From assembly GCF_023634805.2 (NCBI RefSeq), contig NZ_CP106881.1, forward strand, positions 2,090,001 through 2,154,000: a DNA stretch of 64,000 nucleotides, given 5' to 3'. Positions within the stretch are counted from its first letter, which is position 1; each line of letters begins with the position of its first letter. Positions 20,137-29,226 of the stretch are shown piece after piece. This stretch comes from Comamonas endophytica. GTDB lineage: Bacteria > Pseudomonadota > Gammaproteobacteria > Burkholderiales > Burkholderiaceae_C. A program made the translations under genes and the position numbers. Under the pieces are notes generated by a model, which saw nothing but the letters and a program-made list of their open reading frames with translations, was not told the origin of the DNA and did not search any database.

Positions 20137-21093
20137 TCAGGTAGAAAAATGGTCGAACGATGCGTAGCGTTGTACCAGTTCCTGCCCCTCGCTGCCCAGC
20201 AGGCGCAGGCCGGCCTGCGCCTGCACGCTGCCAATGTGCGTGACCGGTGTGCCGCTGGCATGCGCCGCAGCAGCCACCTGGCCACGCCGTTCAGGCGCCG
20301 CGGTGAAGCACAGCTCATAGTCATCGCCGCCGGCCAGGGTGCATTGGCGCACCAGTTCGCTGTCGAAATCCCCGCCCGCCGCCAGCAGCGGGCTGCTCAG
20401 CCGTGTGTCGATGCAGGCGCCCACGCCCGATTGCGCCAGGATATGCCCCAGGTCGCCGAGCAGGCCGTCGCTCAGGTCGAGCGCGCTGCTGGCAATGCCA
20501 CGCAAGGCCTGGCCCAGTGCCACGCGCGGCTGCGGCATCTCCAGCCGCAGCCGCGCCGCCGCCAGCGTGGCGGGGGGCAGTTGCAGCTTGCCTTGCAGCG
20601 CCTCGAGCGCCAGCCGCGCATCGCCCAGGCTGCCGCTCACGTAGATGTCGTCGCCGGCGCGCGCGCCGCTGCGCAGCAGCGCCTGGCCCGCCGGCACCTC
20701 GCCGAAGACGGTGATGCAGATGTTCAGCGGTCCCTGCGTGGTGTCGCCGCCCACGAGCTCGCACTGGTGCGCGTCGGCCAGCGCCAGCAGCCCCTGGGCA
20801 AACGCCCCTGCCCAGGCCGCGTCGGCGCGCGGCAGCGACAGCGCCAGCGTGAACGCCAGCGGCCGCGCGCCGCAGGCCGCGAGGTCGCTGAGGTTCACGG
20901 CCAGCGCCTTGTGGCCCAGCCGCTTCGGGTCCACATCGGCGAAGAAATGGCGGCCTTCCACCAGCATGTCGCTGGACACCGCCAGCTGCATGCCGGGGGC
21001 GGGCGCCAGCAGCGCGCAGTCATCGCCCACGCCCAGCGCGGCGCGGCGCACCGGGCGCGTGAAGAAGCGGCGGATCAGTTCGAATTCACCCAT
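20137..21093 (-). CDS. thiL: Thiamine-monophosphate kinase
   Basis: 318 residues. It phosphorylates thiamine monophosphate to thiamine diphosphate. The N-terminus MGEFELIRRFF is typical. Mg/ATP motifs are GVGDDCALLAP near residue 22, VSSDMLVEGRHF near 40, VGGDTT near 117 and AGGDDYELCF near the C-terminus. The start at 21093 is one base after the stop of the upstream YbdK gene (21095), so the two are tightly coupled. A longer frame to 21342 overlaps YbdK and is a shadow extension. Confidence 0.95.
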   Translation of the reverse strand: MGEFELIRRFFTRPVRRAALGVGDDCALLAPAPGMQLAVSSDMLVEGRHFFADVDPKRLGHKALAVNLSDLAACGARPLAFTLALSLPRADAAWAGAFAQGLLALADAHQCELVGGDTTQGPLNICITVFGEVPAGQALLRSGARAGDDIYVSGSLGDARLALEALQGKLQLPPATLAAARLRLEMPQPRVALGQALRGIASSALDLSDGLLGDLGHILAQSGVGACIDTRLSSPLLAAGGDFDSELVRQCTLAGGDDYELCFTAAPERRGQVAAAAHASGTPVTHIGSVQAQAGLRLLGSEGQELVQRYASFDHFST

Positions 21094-21094
21094 G

Positions 21095-22219
21095 TCAGAC
21101 AGTTTGACCTCGGAAACGGAGAGCGGCTTGCCGGCTGGTTTCCGCCAATAGCTGTTCCTCGCGCTGGCGTTCGCGCAGCCAGCGCGCGTCGTTCTGGCCG
21201 GCTTCGACATCGCTGCGCAGCAGGTGCAGCGCGGGCGCGGCGCCCTGGCGCGCGGCGTGCCCCGCGATCTGGTCGAAGGTGTGCAGGATGTGCTCCGCCA
21301 GCGGCTGGTGGCGGCCGGTGCCGGGGTCCACATAGACCGCATCCAGCCCGAAGCGGCAGGCCTGGAAGCGGTTATAGGTGTAGACCAGGTAGTCGTCCTC
21401 CTGCGGCGTGAACGGCTGGGTGTCGAGGAACCAGGCTGCGAGCGACTGCACGAAACCCGAAAGCGCGGCCGCGCGCTCGATGGTCAGCGGGGTGTCGAAC
21501 ACGCGGATCTCGATCGTGCCGAACTCGGGCTTGGGCCGGATGTCCCAGTAGAAGTCCTTCATGCTCTTGACCACGCCGGTGCCGGTCATCTTGTCGAAGT
21601 AGTTCTCGAACTCGCCCCAGGTCAGCACGCAGGGCGCGCGCCCCGACAGCGGAAAGGCGAACACCGAGTTCAGCCGCGCCGAGTCGAAGGCCGTGTCCTG
21701 GCCCTGCACGTAGGGGCTCGAGGCCGACAGCGCGATGAAGTGCGGGATGTAGCGCGACATGCGGTGCAGCATCAGCAGCGCGGCGTCGGCATCGGGGCAG
21801 CCGATGTGCACGTGCTGGCCGAAGATCGTGAACTGCTTGGACAGGTAGCCGTAGAGGTCGGACAGCTCGCGAAAGCGCGGCTTGTCGTAGATGCGCTGGC
21901 GATGCCACTTCTGGAACGGGTGCGTGCCGCCGCCCGCGATCGCGATGTTGAGCTTGTCGGCGCTGCGCACCAGCGCGTCGCGGATCGGCGTGAGCTGGCC
22001 CAGCACCTCGGAGGCCGAGTGGCACACGCCGGTGGAGATCTCGATCATGCTGCTGGTCATCTCGGGCACCACGCTGCCGGGCAGCGGGGTCTTGGCCATC
22101 AGGCGCAGCATGTCCTCGGCGTAGGGCGCGAGGTCGTAGTCGTGGGTGTTGAGCAGCTGCAGCTCGAGCTCGACGCCCAGCGTCAGCGGTTCGGAATTGT
22201 GGAAAGCTTCAAGGCCCAT
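21095..22219 (-). CDS. YbdK family carboxylate-amine ligase (glutamate-cysteine ligase type 2 fold)
   Basis: 374 residues, matching the E. coli YbdK length (372). Family words are GVELELQLL near residue 15, the GGGTHPF segment near 96, [11 protein letters not shown] near 134 and EIRVFDTP near 240. YbdK-like enzymes show weak gamma-glutamylcysteine ligase activity; the physiological substrate is uncertain. The start overlaps the end of the antiporter gene by 11 bp, and thiL follows one base later, giving a compact antiporter-ybdK-thiL-pgpA-pncC run. Confidence 0.9.
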   Translation of the reverse strand: MGLEAFHNSEPLTLGVELELQLLNTHDYDLAPYAEDMLRLMAKTPLPGSVVPEMTSSMIEISTGVCHSASEVLGQLTPIRDALVRSADKLNIAIAGGGTHPFQKWHRQRIYDKPRFRELSDLYGYLSKQFTIFGQHVHIGCPDADAALLMLHRMSRYIPHFIALSASSPYVQGQDTAFDSARLNSVFAFPLSGRAPCVLTWGEFENYFDKMTGTGVVKSMKDFYWDIRPKPEFGTIEIRVFDTPLTIERAAALSGFVQSLAAWFLDTQPFTPQEDDYLVYTYNRFQACRFGLDAVYVDPGTGRHQPLAEHILHTFDQIAGHAARQGAAPALHLLRSDVEAGQNDARWLRERQREEQLLAETSRQAALRFRGQTV

Positions 22220-23468
22220 TGCGGTCTCCGGGAACGGGGTTGCGCTCGAGCAGGCGCAGCGTCTTGGCGCTTTCGCGCGCGCGGTGGAAGGCCAGGCTGG
22301 CGAGCACGGCGCCGAACACTTCCATCATCAGGATCATGGGCAGCGCGATGCGGGAAATCATCTGGCCGCCGTCCGGCGCGGCGGTCACGAACTGCGAGGC
22401 GATCAGCAGCGCCACCGAGGACATCGGCGCCATCGCGCAGCTGACCCACAGGGCCTGGCGCCAGCTGGCGCCGCTGCCGACATTGCCCAGGCCCACGCCC
22501 ACGGCCTTGGCCAGCAGGCGCACGACGATGACGGCAAACACCACGCCGGCCAGCGGCAGGTTCCAGTCGGCCTGCGCCGCCACCGTGGACACCAGCACGA
22601 ACATCATCATGTTCAGCAGCGTCGAAGCCGTGCCGAGCTGGCGCGGCCAGGCCCAGGGGCGCGGGTGCAGGTGCTTGAGCAGCATGCCGCCGAGCAGCGC
22701 GGCCAGCGGCGCCGAGCCGCCCAGGTGGGCCGTGACGGCGGTGCTGGCGGCAATCAGCGCCAGCACCAGGATCGAGGTGTTCTCGCTGTTCGGGCTCATG
22801 AATTGCAGCGCCAGCCGCATCAGCAGCGACAGCACGGCCGCCACCAGGATCGACACGCCCAGCACCACGGCCACGGCGGAGGTGCTGTCGAGCAGCGTCT
22901 GCGCCGGGCGCAGGAAGACTTCGGACTGGGCGCTGCCCAGCGTCAATGCATAGAGGGTGGACAGCGTCGCCAGCACCATCGCGCGGTCGGTCACCGCGCC
23001 CGCGGCACGCAGGTCGGTGATGACGCGCGACAGCACCAGCGGCGAGGCCGCCATGGCGATCATGGCGATCGGGTTGGCGACATCGGCCGGCGTGTTCAGC
23101 CAGCGCAGCACCCACAGCACGGAGAAATAGGTCAGCGCCGCCTCGGCAATGCTCTGCACCAGCACCATGGGGTTGTGGCGGAACCAGCGCAGCGGAATGC
23201 GCCCGCCGCACTCGAACAGCACCAGCGACACGCCCAGTTCCAGCAGGAACAGGCTGATGCCCTGCAGCGGCCAGGGCGCGCCGCTGAAGCCGGCGAAGCC
23301 GACCAGCGCCCCCACCATGGAGTAGCCGACCACCTTGGGCAGGCCGACATAGCGCTGGCACAGCGAGCCGCCAATGGTCGCCAGCGCCAGCAGCAGCGAC
23401 CATTGCAGCGTCACCAGTCCGGCCGACGGGCGCAGCCACTGCGCCCAGAAGCCCGTGAGATTTTCCAT
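22209..23468 (-). CDS. Cation:proton antiporter (CPA2 / Na+/H+ exchanger family)
   Basis: 419 residues with about 12 hydrophobic helices and the Na_H_exchanger pattern ([22 protein letters not shown], then a central [12 protein letters not shown]). No C-terminal TrkA-N/RCK domain follows, so it is shorter than KefB/KefC. It probably exchanges K+ or Na+ for H+ across the inner membrane; the ion is not determinable. An AGGAG-like word precedes the ATG at 23468. It heads the minus-strand cluster ending at pncC. Confidence 0.88.
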   Translation of the reverse strand: MENLTGFWAQWLRPSAGLVTLQWSLLLALATIGGSLCQRYVGLPKVVGYSMVGALVGFAGFSGAPWPLQGISLFLLELGVSLVLFECGGRIPLRWFRHNPMVLVQSIAEAALTYFSVLWVLRWLNTPADVANPIAMIAMAASPLVLSRVITDLRAAGAVTDRAMVLATLSTLYALTLGSAQSEVFLRPAQTLLDSTSAVAVVLGVSILVAAVLSLLMRLALQFMSPNSENTSILVLALIAASTAVTAHLGGSAPLAALLGGMLLKHLHPRPWAWPRQLGTASTLLNMMMFVLVSTVAAQADWNLPLAGVVFAVIVVRLLAKAVGVGLGNVGSGASWRQALWVSCAMAPMSSVALLIASQFVTAAPDGGQMISRIALPMILMMEVFGAVLASLAFHRARESAKTLRLLERNPVPGDRNGP

Positions 23469-23582
23469 CTTCTTCTCCTGCAGATAGTTCCATGCCGCCC
23501 CGCCGGATGTTCCGGCTCCCTCGGCAGCTGCCTGGGGACTTTATCCTGTCATCGGCGGGGGGCAGTGCAGGACAAATGCGTC

Positions 23583-25544
23583 TTAAGGCCTGAAGAAACT
23601 CATGGGGGCATGGCGCAGGCGCGCAAGGATGGTGCGGTAGATGCGCGAGCGGTCCACGCCGCTGACGTTGTGCGCACGCACCGCCAGGCGGAAGGCCAGC
23701 AGGAAGCTGACGATCACGTTCAGCGCGCCATTGAAGGGCAGCATGGCGACGGCCCACCAGAAGGCGCTGTCGTGCAGCGCCTCCAGGCCCAGCGTGGTGC
23801 TGGCCACGCCGATCTGGCCGGCCGACAGCGTGATGTGGCGCACTTCCAGCCCCAGGCCGAAGAAGCCGACGAACGCCGGCACCAGCCCCAGCATCAGGCC
23901 CAGCGAGATGTTGGCGGCAAAGCCCGAGATGTTGCGGTGCAGGAAACCGGCCCAGCGCTTGGCGCGCGCCGGACCCAGCACGCGCATGATGCGCGGGTTG
24001 TAGCGGATGGCCGAGTCCATGCGCCGCAGCACGAACCAGTTTTCCGCCCAGCCGGCGATCAGGCTGCTGGCGAACAGCAGCACGCCGGTGAACGCCGCGA
24101 ACAGCACCGAGGGCCCGAGCAGGCTCAGCGAATCGAGCACCTGCTCGGCATGCGCCGCATCGAGCGGCGGATGGCCGAAGGCCTTGAGGAACAGCAGGGA
24201 CAAGCCGACCGCCGCCGGCACCACCACCAGCACATTGCCCAGGATCGCCGCGACCTGCGAGCGCGTGAGGTTGGCGACCTCGGTGACGAAATCCTCCACC
24301 GACTGCTGGTCCGGCAGCTCCTTGAGCTTGGCGGCCATGGCCGGCGCCGTCATCGCCGGCTGCTTGGTGGCCACGGTGAAGTGCAGCAGTTGGATCAGCA
24401 CGAAGCTCAGCGCGTAGTTCATGCCGGCCAGCAGGCCGCCCCAGAAGGCCGACAGCGCCAGCGCGGCCAGCGCGAATTTCATCAGCGTGGTGAAGGCCAT
24501 GACCAGGCCGCCGCCCGCGGCCCGGGCGACCATGGCACGGTACTCGCGCGGATTGCGCGTGATATAGCCGGCGCCGGTTTCGGCGCTGCGCTCGACCACC
24601 TTGGCGGCCAGCAGCGAAGAATTGGCCGACAGCAGCGCGCGCAGGCTGCGCCGCTCGCGCGCCACGCCCACCAGGTGCGCCAGCAGCGGCGCGGCTTCGG
24701 CCACGGGCCGCTCGGAGGTCAGGCAGTCGAGCAGCCGGCGCACGCGCACGATGCGCTCGCGCAGCTGGCGCAGCCGGAACACCAGCCCGACCGAGATGCC
24801 CTCGGATTCGAAATGCGAGTACACCGTGGCCGTGGCCGCGCGGCAGGCATCGAGCCGTTCGCGCAGCCGCTGCTCCGCGGCCAGCAGGCGGTCGGGCGTG
24901 CGCAGCGCCAGCATCACTTCGACGCGCAGGTTCTCCACGTCGTGGATCAGCGCATGGAAGGGCTGGGCCAGGCGCGCGCTCTCGTTCATGCGCAGGCGCA
25001 GCTCGGGCGCGAAGCCGGTCGACAGGATCTGGCCGGCGCAGTAGGTGATGGCGCTGAGCAGCGTGCGCTGCCAGTAGGAGGGGCCGTCCTGCTGCGACGA
25101 GACCAGCACGCGCAGCCGCGCCAGCAGCTCGGCGTCCAGCGCGTTGAGCCAGAGCGCATCGAATTCGTCCGGCAGCGCCAGCATGAACAGCTCGGAGGCA
25201 TCGATGGTCTCGGGGCTCGCCGGCAGCAGCTTGTAGCGCAGGCGCTCGTTCAGCTCGCTGGCCAGCGCGGTGCGCGGCGCGAAGCCGAAGTCGGCCAGCA
25301 GCGTGGTGAGGTCGACGGTTTCAACGAAGCGCTCCCACCAGGCCTGCATGCGCGCGCGCGCCGCGGGGTCGGCCTCGAGCGCATCGACGAACTGGCGCAC
25401 GCGCTCCACCGCGAGCTCTACCGAGGGCGCGGGCGCGCGCACCCAGTCGAGCAGGTGGATCAGCCACAGATGGCGGTGGGCCAGGTCGGCGTGGGGGTCG
25501 AGTTCCAGCAGCAGCAGCGGCAGGTCGTAGGCGGCGCGCTTCAT
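23583..25544 (-). CDS. Gcr-type 'site-specific recombinase' family membrane protein
   Basis: 653 residues. A long soluble N-terminal part (about 1-350, helical, Arg-rich) is followed by several transmembrane helices (about 355-400, 440-465, 485-510, 560-590 and 600-635). It matches the SpecificRecomb family named after gonococcal Gcr. The recombinase label is doubtful: no tyrosine or serine recombinase catalytic set is visible and the C-terminal half is clearly membrane-embedded. Its ATG directly abuts the apaG stop with no gap, so it is co-transcribed with apaG. Confidence 0.85.
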   Translation of the reverse strand: MKRAAYDLPLLLLELDPHADLAHRHLWLIHLLDWVRAPAPSVELAVERVRQFVDALEADPAARARMQAWWERFVETVDLTTLLADFGFAPRTALASELNERLRYKLLPASPETIDASELFMLALPDEFDALWLNALDAELLARLRVLVSSQQDGPSYWQRTLLSAITYCAGQILSTGFAPELRLRMNESARLAQPFHALIHDVENLRVEVMLALRTPDRLLAAEQRLRERLDACRAATATVYSHFESEGISVGLVFRLRQLRERIVRVRRLLDCLTSERPVAEAAPLLAHLVGVARERRSLRALLSANSSLLAAKVVERSAETGAGYITRNPREYRAMVARAAGGGLVMAFTTLMKFALAALALSAFWGGLLAGMNYALSFVLIQLLHFTVATKQPAMTAPAMAAKLKELPDQQSVEDFVTEVANLTRSQVAAILGNVLVVVPAAVGLSLLFLKAFGHPPLDAAHAEQVLDSLSLLGPSVLFAAFTGVLLFASSLIAGWAENWFVLRRMDSAIRYNPRIMRVLGPARAKRWAGFLHRNISGFAANISLGLMLGLVPAFVGFFGLGLEVRHITLSAGQIGVASTTLGLEALHDSAFWWAVAMLPFNGALNVIVSFLLAFRLAVRAHNVSGVDRSRIYRTILARLRHAPMSFFRP

Positions 25545-25952
25545 TCAGTGCAATACGCGTTCGCTCAGGGGGGCCGTGCCGGCACCGGGTTCGAAGGCTT
25601 CGAGCATGAACAGGCGGATCGGGGCGCGGAAGGTCTCGCCCTGGTCCGTCACGCACAGGTAGCTGCCGTGCATGGTGCCGCTGGGCGTGCGCAGTTCGCA
25701 GCCGCTGCTGTACTGGAAGGCCTCGCCGGGCTGCAGCAGCGGCTGGTGGCCGATGACGCCCAGGCCCTTGACCTCCTCGGTGTGGCCGTTGCTGTCGCTG
25801 ATGATCCAGTGGCGTGCAATCAACTGTGCGGGCGTGCGGCCCGTGTTGGTGACGGTGATGGTGTAGGAAAAGCGGAACACGCCGGCTTCCGGCGCGGACT
25901 GCTCCGGCAGGTATTCGGGCTGTACCTCGATCTGAAAGTCGTTGGTCGGCAT
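25545..25952 (-). CDS. apaG: ApaG (Co2+/Mg2+ efflux-associated protein)
   Basis: 135 residues, a fibronectin-III-like beta protein. Typical ApaG words are [43 protein letters not shown] and [10 protein letters not shown]. In enterics it is linked to cobalt/magnesium efflux and to apaH; the mechanism is unknown. It is divergent from rpe with only 29 bp between start codons, so the promoters must overlap each other or the opposite coding ends. Its stop abuts the start of the Gcr-type gene. Confidence 0.95.
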   Translation of the reverse strand: MPTNDFQIEVQPEYLPEQSAPEAGVFRFSYTITVTNTGRTPAQLIARHWIISDSNGHTEEVKGLGVIGHQPLLQPGEAFQYSSGCELRTPSGTMHGSYLCVTDQGETFRAPIRLFMLEAFEPGAGTAPLSERVLH

Positions 25953-25969
25953 GGTGCAATGGTACCTGC

Positions 25970-25975
25970 GACAAT
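25970..25975 (+). promoter_or_regulatory. -10 box (GACAAT) six bases from the rpe start
   Basis: GACAAT ends 6 nt before the rpe ATG at 25982 in the 29-bp apaG/rpe divergent gap. No Shine-Dalgarno word fits, so rpe may be translated from a leaderless mRNA. Its -35 would lie inside the first codons of apaG. Confidence 0.4.
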
Positions 25976-25981
25976 CGGCCC

Positions 25982-26662
25982 ATGAGCCGCACCTTCCGCA
26001 TCGCCCCCTCGATCCTGTCCGCCGATTTCGCCCGCCTCGGCGAAGAAGTGAGCAACGTCATAGCTGCCGGCGCCGACTGGATCCACTTCGACGTCATGGA
26101 CAACCACTACGTGCCGAACCTGACTTTCGGCCCCATGATCTGTGAGGCCTTGAAGCCCCACGCCAAGACCGCCGACGGCACTGCCGTGCCCATCGACGTG
26201 CACCTGATGGTGCAGCCGGTCGATGCGCTGGCCCAGGCCTTCGCCCAGGCCGGCGCCGACTACATCAGCTTCCACCCCGACGCCTCGGCCCATGTGCACC
26301 GCAGCGTGCAGGCGATCCGCGCCAGCGGCTGCAAGCCGGGCCTGGTCTTCAACCCGGCCACGCCGCTCGACGTGCTGGACTGGGTCATCGACGACATCGA
26401 CCTGATCCTGCTGATGAGCGTCAACCCCGGTTTCGGCGGCCAGAGCTTCATCGACAGCACCTTCCGCAAGATCGAGGCCGCACGCAAGCGCATCGAGGCC
26501 TCGGGCAAGGACATCCGCCTGGAAGTCGACGGCGGCATCAAGGGCGAGAACATCCGCCGCGTGGCAGATGCCGGTGCCGACACCTTCGTGGCCGGCAGTG
26601 CGATCTTCGGCAAGCCCGACTACCGCGCCGTGATCGACGGCATGCGCTCGGCACTCGCCTGA
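25982..26662 (+). CDS. rpe: Ribulose-phosphate 3-epimerase
   Basis: 226 residues, a TIM barrel interconverting ribulose 5-phosphate and xylulose 5-phosphate in the pentose phosphate pathway. Signatures are [13 protein letters not shown] near residue 8, [17 protein letters not shown] near 34, DVHLMV near 65, [10 protein letters not shown] near 143 and EVDGGI near 179. gph follows after 7 nt, and the rpe-gph-trpE order is common in proteobacteria. The start sits right after a -10-like box. Confidence 0.97.
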   Translation: MSRTFRIAPSILSADFARLGEEVSNVIAAGADWIHFDVMDNHYVPNLTFGPMICEALKPHAKTADGTAVPIDVHLMVQPVDALAQAFAQAGADYISFHPDASAHVHRSVQAIRASGCKPGLVFNPATPLDVLDWVIDDIDLILLMSVNPGFGGQSFIDSTFRKIEAARKRIEASGKDIRLEVDGGIKGENIRRVADAGADTFVAGSAIFGKPDYRAVIDGMRSALA

Positions 26663-26669
26663 TCACGCC

Positions 26670-27371
26670 ATGCTCCTGCGCCATCCCGCTCTCCAAGCCT
26701 TTGATTTCGACGCCGCCATCGTGGACCTGGACGGCACCATGGTCGACACGCTGGGCGATTTCAGCGCCGCGCTCAACGGCATGCTGGCCGATCTGCAGCT
26801 GCCGGCCATCGATCCGGCAGCCATTGAAAACATGGTCGGCAAGGGCTCCGAGCATCTGATCCGCAGCGTGCTCGCCTATGTGGAGGTAGCCGATGTCGAG
26901 GCGCGCTACCCGCAGGCCTGGGAGCGCTACCAGCACCATTACCTGGCGATCAACGGCCAGCACGCCACGGTCTACGATGGCGTGCGCGAAGGCCTCGAGG
27001 CCTTGCGTGCCCAGGGCCTGCGCCTGGCCTGCCTGACCAACAAGCCGCTGTCCTTTGCCCAGCCGCTGCTGCGTGCCAAGGGGCTCGATGGCTTTTTCGA
27101 ATGGGTGTTCGGCGGCGATTCCTTCGAGCGCAAGAAACCCGATCCGCTGCCGCTCATCAAGACCTGCGAGGCGCTGGGCACGGCGCCCGCGCGCACGCTG
27201 ATGATCGGCGACTCCAGCAACGACGCCAAGGCCGCGCGCGCCGCGGGCTGCCCGGTGGTGCTGGTGGACTATGGGTACAACCATGGGGAGCCGGTGCGGG
27301 GGGTGGATGCGGATGGTTGGGTGGGGAGTCTGATGGAATTGACAGCGGCGGTGGTGCCGCTGGGGGCTTGA
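26670..27371 (+). CDS. gph: Phosphoglycolate phosphatase (HAD family)
   Basis: 233 residues. HAD motif I is VDLDGTMVDT (nucleophile Asp near residue 18), motif II LTNK near 118, motif III Lys in KKPDP near 151 and motif IV GDSSNDAKAA near 178. It removes 2-phosphoglycolate, formed during DNA repair and by oxygenase reactions. It is co-transcribed with rpe. A REP-like element begins 10 nt after its stop and separates it from the trp leader. Confidence 0.92.
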   Translation: MLLRHPALQAFDFDAAIVDLDGTMVDTLGDFSAALNGMLADLQLPAIDPAAIENMVGKGSEHLIRSVLAYVEVADVEARYPQAWERYQHHYLAINGQHATVYDGVREGLEALRAQGLRLACLTNKPLSFAQPLLRAKGLDGFFEWVFGGDSFERKKPDPLPLIKTCEALGTAPARTLMIGDSSNDAKAARAAGCPVVLVDYGYNHGEPVRGVDADGWVGSLMELTAAVVPLGA

Positions 27372-27380
27372 CTCGAGAGC

Positions 27381-27470
27381 GGCCGTTCATGGTTCGACGG
27401 GCCCGCCGAGGAAGGCTCACCACGAACGGTTTTGATCCGTTCGCCCTGAGCTTGTCGAAGGGTAACGGGC
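27381..27470. repeat. REP-like element, copy D
   Basis: Left arm GGCCGTTCATGGTTCGACGGG is degenerate; the right arm is canonical (CCGTTCGCCCTGAGCTTGTC followed by GAAGGG). The central hairpin is CGAACGG (27423-27429) with CCGTTCG (27437-27443). It lies between gph and the trp leader. Confidence 0.8.
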
Positions 27471-27524
27471 CAGAACTCAAGATAGTAGCTAAACCCCACC
27501 GCCTCCCAGCCTCCACCCCAGGTT

Positions 27525-27533
27525 TGCTACACT
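27525..27533 (+). promoter_or_regulatory. Extended -10 promoter of the trp operon
   Basis: TGCTACACT is an extended -10 element (TG-N-TACACT) ending 7 nt before the leader-peptide ATG at 27541. No strong -35 is seen, as expected for extended -10 promoters. The mRNA would start at about the leader ATG. Confidence 0.5.
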
Positions 27534-27540
27534 GCCCCCC

Positions 27541-27624
27541 ATGTTCATTCACCGCACGTTCACTGCAGGTTGCAAAGACCGGGGAGCCTGGCCCTGGCGC
27601 AAGCCTGCACATCTGAACGACTGA
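27541..27624 (+). CDS. Putative trp leader peptide
   Basis: A 27-codon frame immediately upstream of the trpE leader structures, with a Trp-Pro-Trp cluster (TGG at 27589-27591 and 27595-27597) and a TGA stop at 27622-27624. Tryptophan codons in a short frame followed by alternative hairpins and a biosynthetic trp operon are the signature of ribosome-mediated attenuation. The ATG lies 7 nt after the extended -10 box, so the leader would itself be leaderless. It is predicted from sequence only; two Trp codons is a modest number. Confidence 0.55.
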   Translation: MFIHRTFTAGCKDRGAWPWRKPAHLND

Positions 27625-27630
27625 TGGCAC

Positions 27631-27706
27631 CTGGGGCACGTCCCAGCGTGCACCCGTGGCCCCTGGCGGGCCGTTTGATTGAACTGCGGCAGCATCCGCC
27701 TGCCGC
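27631..27706 (+). promoter_or_regulatory. Candidate trp attenuator region
   Basis: Three compact hairpins lie between the leader peptide and trpE. They are CTGGG/CCCAG (27631-27635 with 27642-27646), GGCCC/GGGCC (27658-27662 with 27668-27672, followed by GTTTGATT), and GCGGCAG/CTGCCGC (27686-27692 with 27700-27706, with a TTTT at about 27721). A competing pairing of GGGGCACG (27633-27640) with CGTGCACCC (27647-27655) is possible, which gives mutually exclusive structures. The terminator hairpin is not canonical because its T tract is weak. Confidence 0.5.
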
Positions 27707-27726
27707 CTGAGCTGGGACTCTTTTCC

Positions 27727-29226
27727 GTGATCACAGAACTCGAATTCAAAAGCCTGTCCGCGCAGGGCTTCAACCGCATTCCCCTGATGATCGAGGCCTT
27801 TGCCGACCTCGAAACCCCTCTTTCCCTGTACCTCAAGCTGGCGCATGGCCAGGGCGACGGCAAGTACAGCTTCCTGCTGGAGTCGGTCGTCGGCGGCGAG
27901 CGCTTCGGGCGCTACAGCTTCATCGGCCTGCCCGCGCGCAGCCTGCTGCGCGCCAGCGGCTTCGGCGCCGATGCCAGGACCGAGGTCGTGACCGACGGCC
28001 AGGTGGTGGAGACCCACCAGGGCAATCCGCTCGACTTCATTGCCGCCTACCAGCAGCGCTTCAAGGTCGCGCTGACGCCGGGCATGCCGCGCTTTTGCGG
28101 CGGCCTGGCGGGCTATTTCGGCTATGACGCGGTGCGCTATGTCGAGAAGAAGCTCGAGCACTCCTGCCCGCCCGACGACCTGGGCTGCCCCGACATCCTG
28201 CTGCTGCAGTGCGAGGAGGTCGCGGTCATCGACAACCTCTCGGGCAAGCTCTACCTGATCGTCTACGCCGACCCGGGCCAGCCCGAAGCCTATGCGCGCG
28301 GCAAGAAGCGCCTGCGCGCACTCAAGGAGCAGCTGCGCTACTCGGTCAGCGCGCCGCAGCTCAAGGCCAGCGAGAACCATCCCGCGCAGCGCAGCTTCGC
28401 CAAGGCCGACTACCTGGCTGCCGTGGAGGAAGCCAAGGAGCTGATCGCCGCCGGCGACTTCATGCAGGTGCAGGTCGGCCAGCGCATCCACAAGCGCTAC
28501 ACGCAAAGCCCGCTGAGCCTGTACCGCGCGCTGCGCTCGCTCAACCCCAGCCCCTACATGTACTACTACCACTTCGGCGATTTCCACGTGGTGGGGGCCA
28601 GCCCGGAGATCCTGGTGCGCCAGGAGAAGACGCCCGAGGGCCAGAAGATCACCATCCGCCCGCTGGCCGGCACGCGCCCGCGCGGCGCCACGCCCGAGGC
28701 CGACAAGGCGACCGAGGTCGAGCTGATCAACGACCCCAAGGAACGCGCCGAGCATGTGATGCTGATCGACCTGGCGCGCAACGACATCGGCCGCATCGCG
28801 CGCACCGGCAGCGTCAAGGTGACCGAGGCCTTCGCGGTCGAGCGCTACAGCCATGTGATGCACATCGTGAGCAATGTCGAGGGCCTGCTCAACGAGGGCA
28901 TGACCAGCATGGACGTGCTCAAGGCGACCTTCCCCGCGGGCACGCTGACCGGCGCGCCCAAGGTGCATGCGATGGAGATCATCGACCGGCTCGAGCCCGT
29001 CAAGCGCGGCATCTACGGCGGCGCCTGCGGCTACCTGAGCTTTGCCGGCGACATGGACGTGGCCATCGCGATCCGCACCGGCGTGATCAAGGACGGCATG
29101 CTCTACGTGCAGGCCGCGGCCGGCGTGGTGGCCGATTCGGTGCCCGAGATGGAATGGCGCGAAACCGAACACAAGGCGCGCGCGCTGCTGCGCGCCGCCG
29201 AACTGGTGGAGGAAGGACTGGAATGA
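27727..29226 (+). CDS. trpE: Anthranilate synthase component I
   Basis: 499 residues from a GTG start (27727) that gives the typical MITELEFKSL N-terminus; a TTG-started extension to 27679 would cross the attenuator hairpin. The chorismate-binding domain contains RPLAGTRPRG, LIDLARNDIGR, FPAGTLTGAPK and the YGGACGYLSFAGDMD block. It makes anthranilate from chorismate with TrpG supplying ammonia. The tryptophan-binding LLES motif and a RFGRYSFIG block near the N-terminus suggest feedback inhibition. Its stop overlaps the chorismate mutase start as ATGA. Confidence 0.96.
   Translation: MITELEFKSLSAQGFNRIPLMIEAFADLETPLSLYLKLAHGQGDGKYSFLLESVVGGERFGRYSFIGLPARSLLRASGFGADARTEVVTDGQVVETHQGNPLDFIAAYQQRFKVALTPGMPRFCGGLAGYFGYDAVRYVEKKLEHSCPPDDLGCPDILLLQCEEVAVIDNLSGKLYLIVYADPGQPEAYARGKKRLRALKEQLRYSVSAPQLKASENHPAQRSFAKADYLAAVEEAKELIAAGDFMQVQVGQRIHKRYTQSPLSLYRALRSLNPSPYMYYYHFGDFHVVGASPEILVRQEKTPEGQKITIRPLAGTRPRGATPEADKATEVELINDPKERAEHVMLIDLARNDIGRIARTGSVKVTEAFAVERYSHVMHIVSNVEGLLNEGMTSMDVLKATFPAGTLTGAPKVHAMEIIDRLEPVKRGIYGGACGYLSFAGDMDVAIAIRTGVIKDGMLYVQAAAGVVADSVPEMEWRETEHKARALLRAAELVEEGLE

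Noticed and set aside
22146..25985. A 1279-residue open frame on the plus strand
   Set aside because: It is antisense to three well-supported genes (YbdK, antiporter, Gcr-type protein) plus apaG, is dominated by Arg/Gln/His/Ala/Gly, and has no recognisable domain. High-GC codon bias creates long antisense frames.
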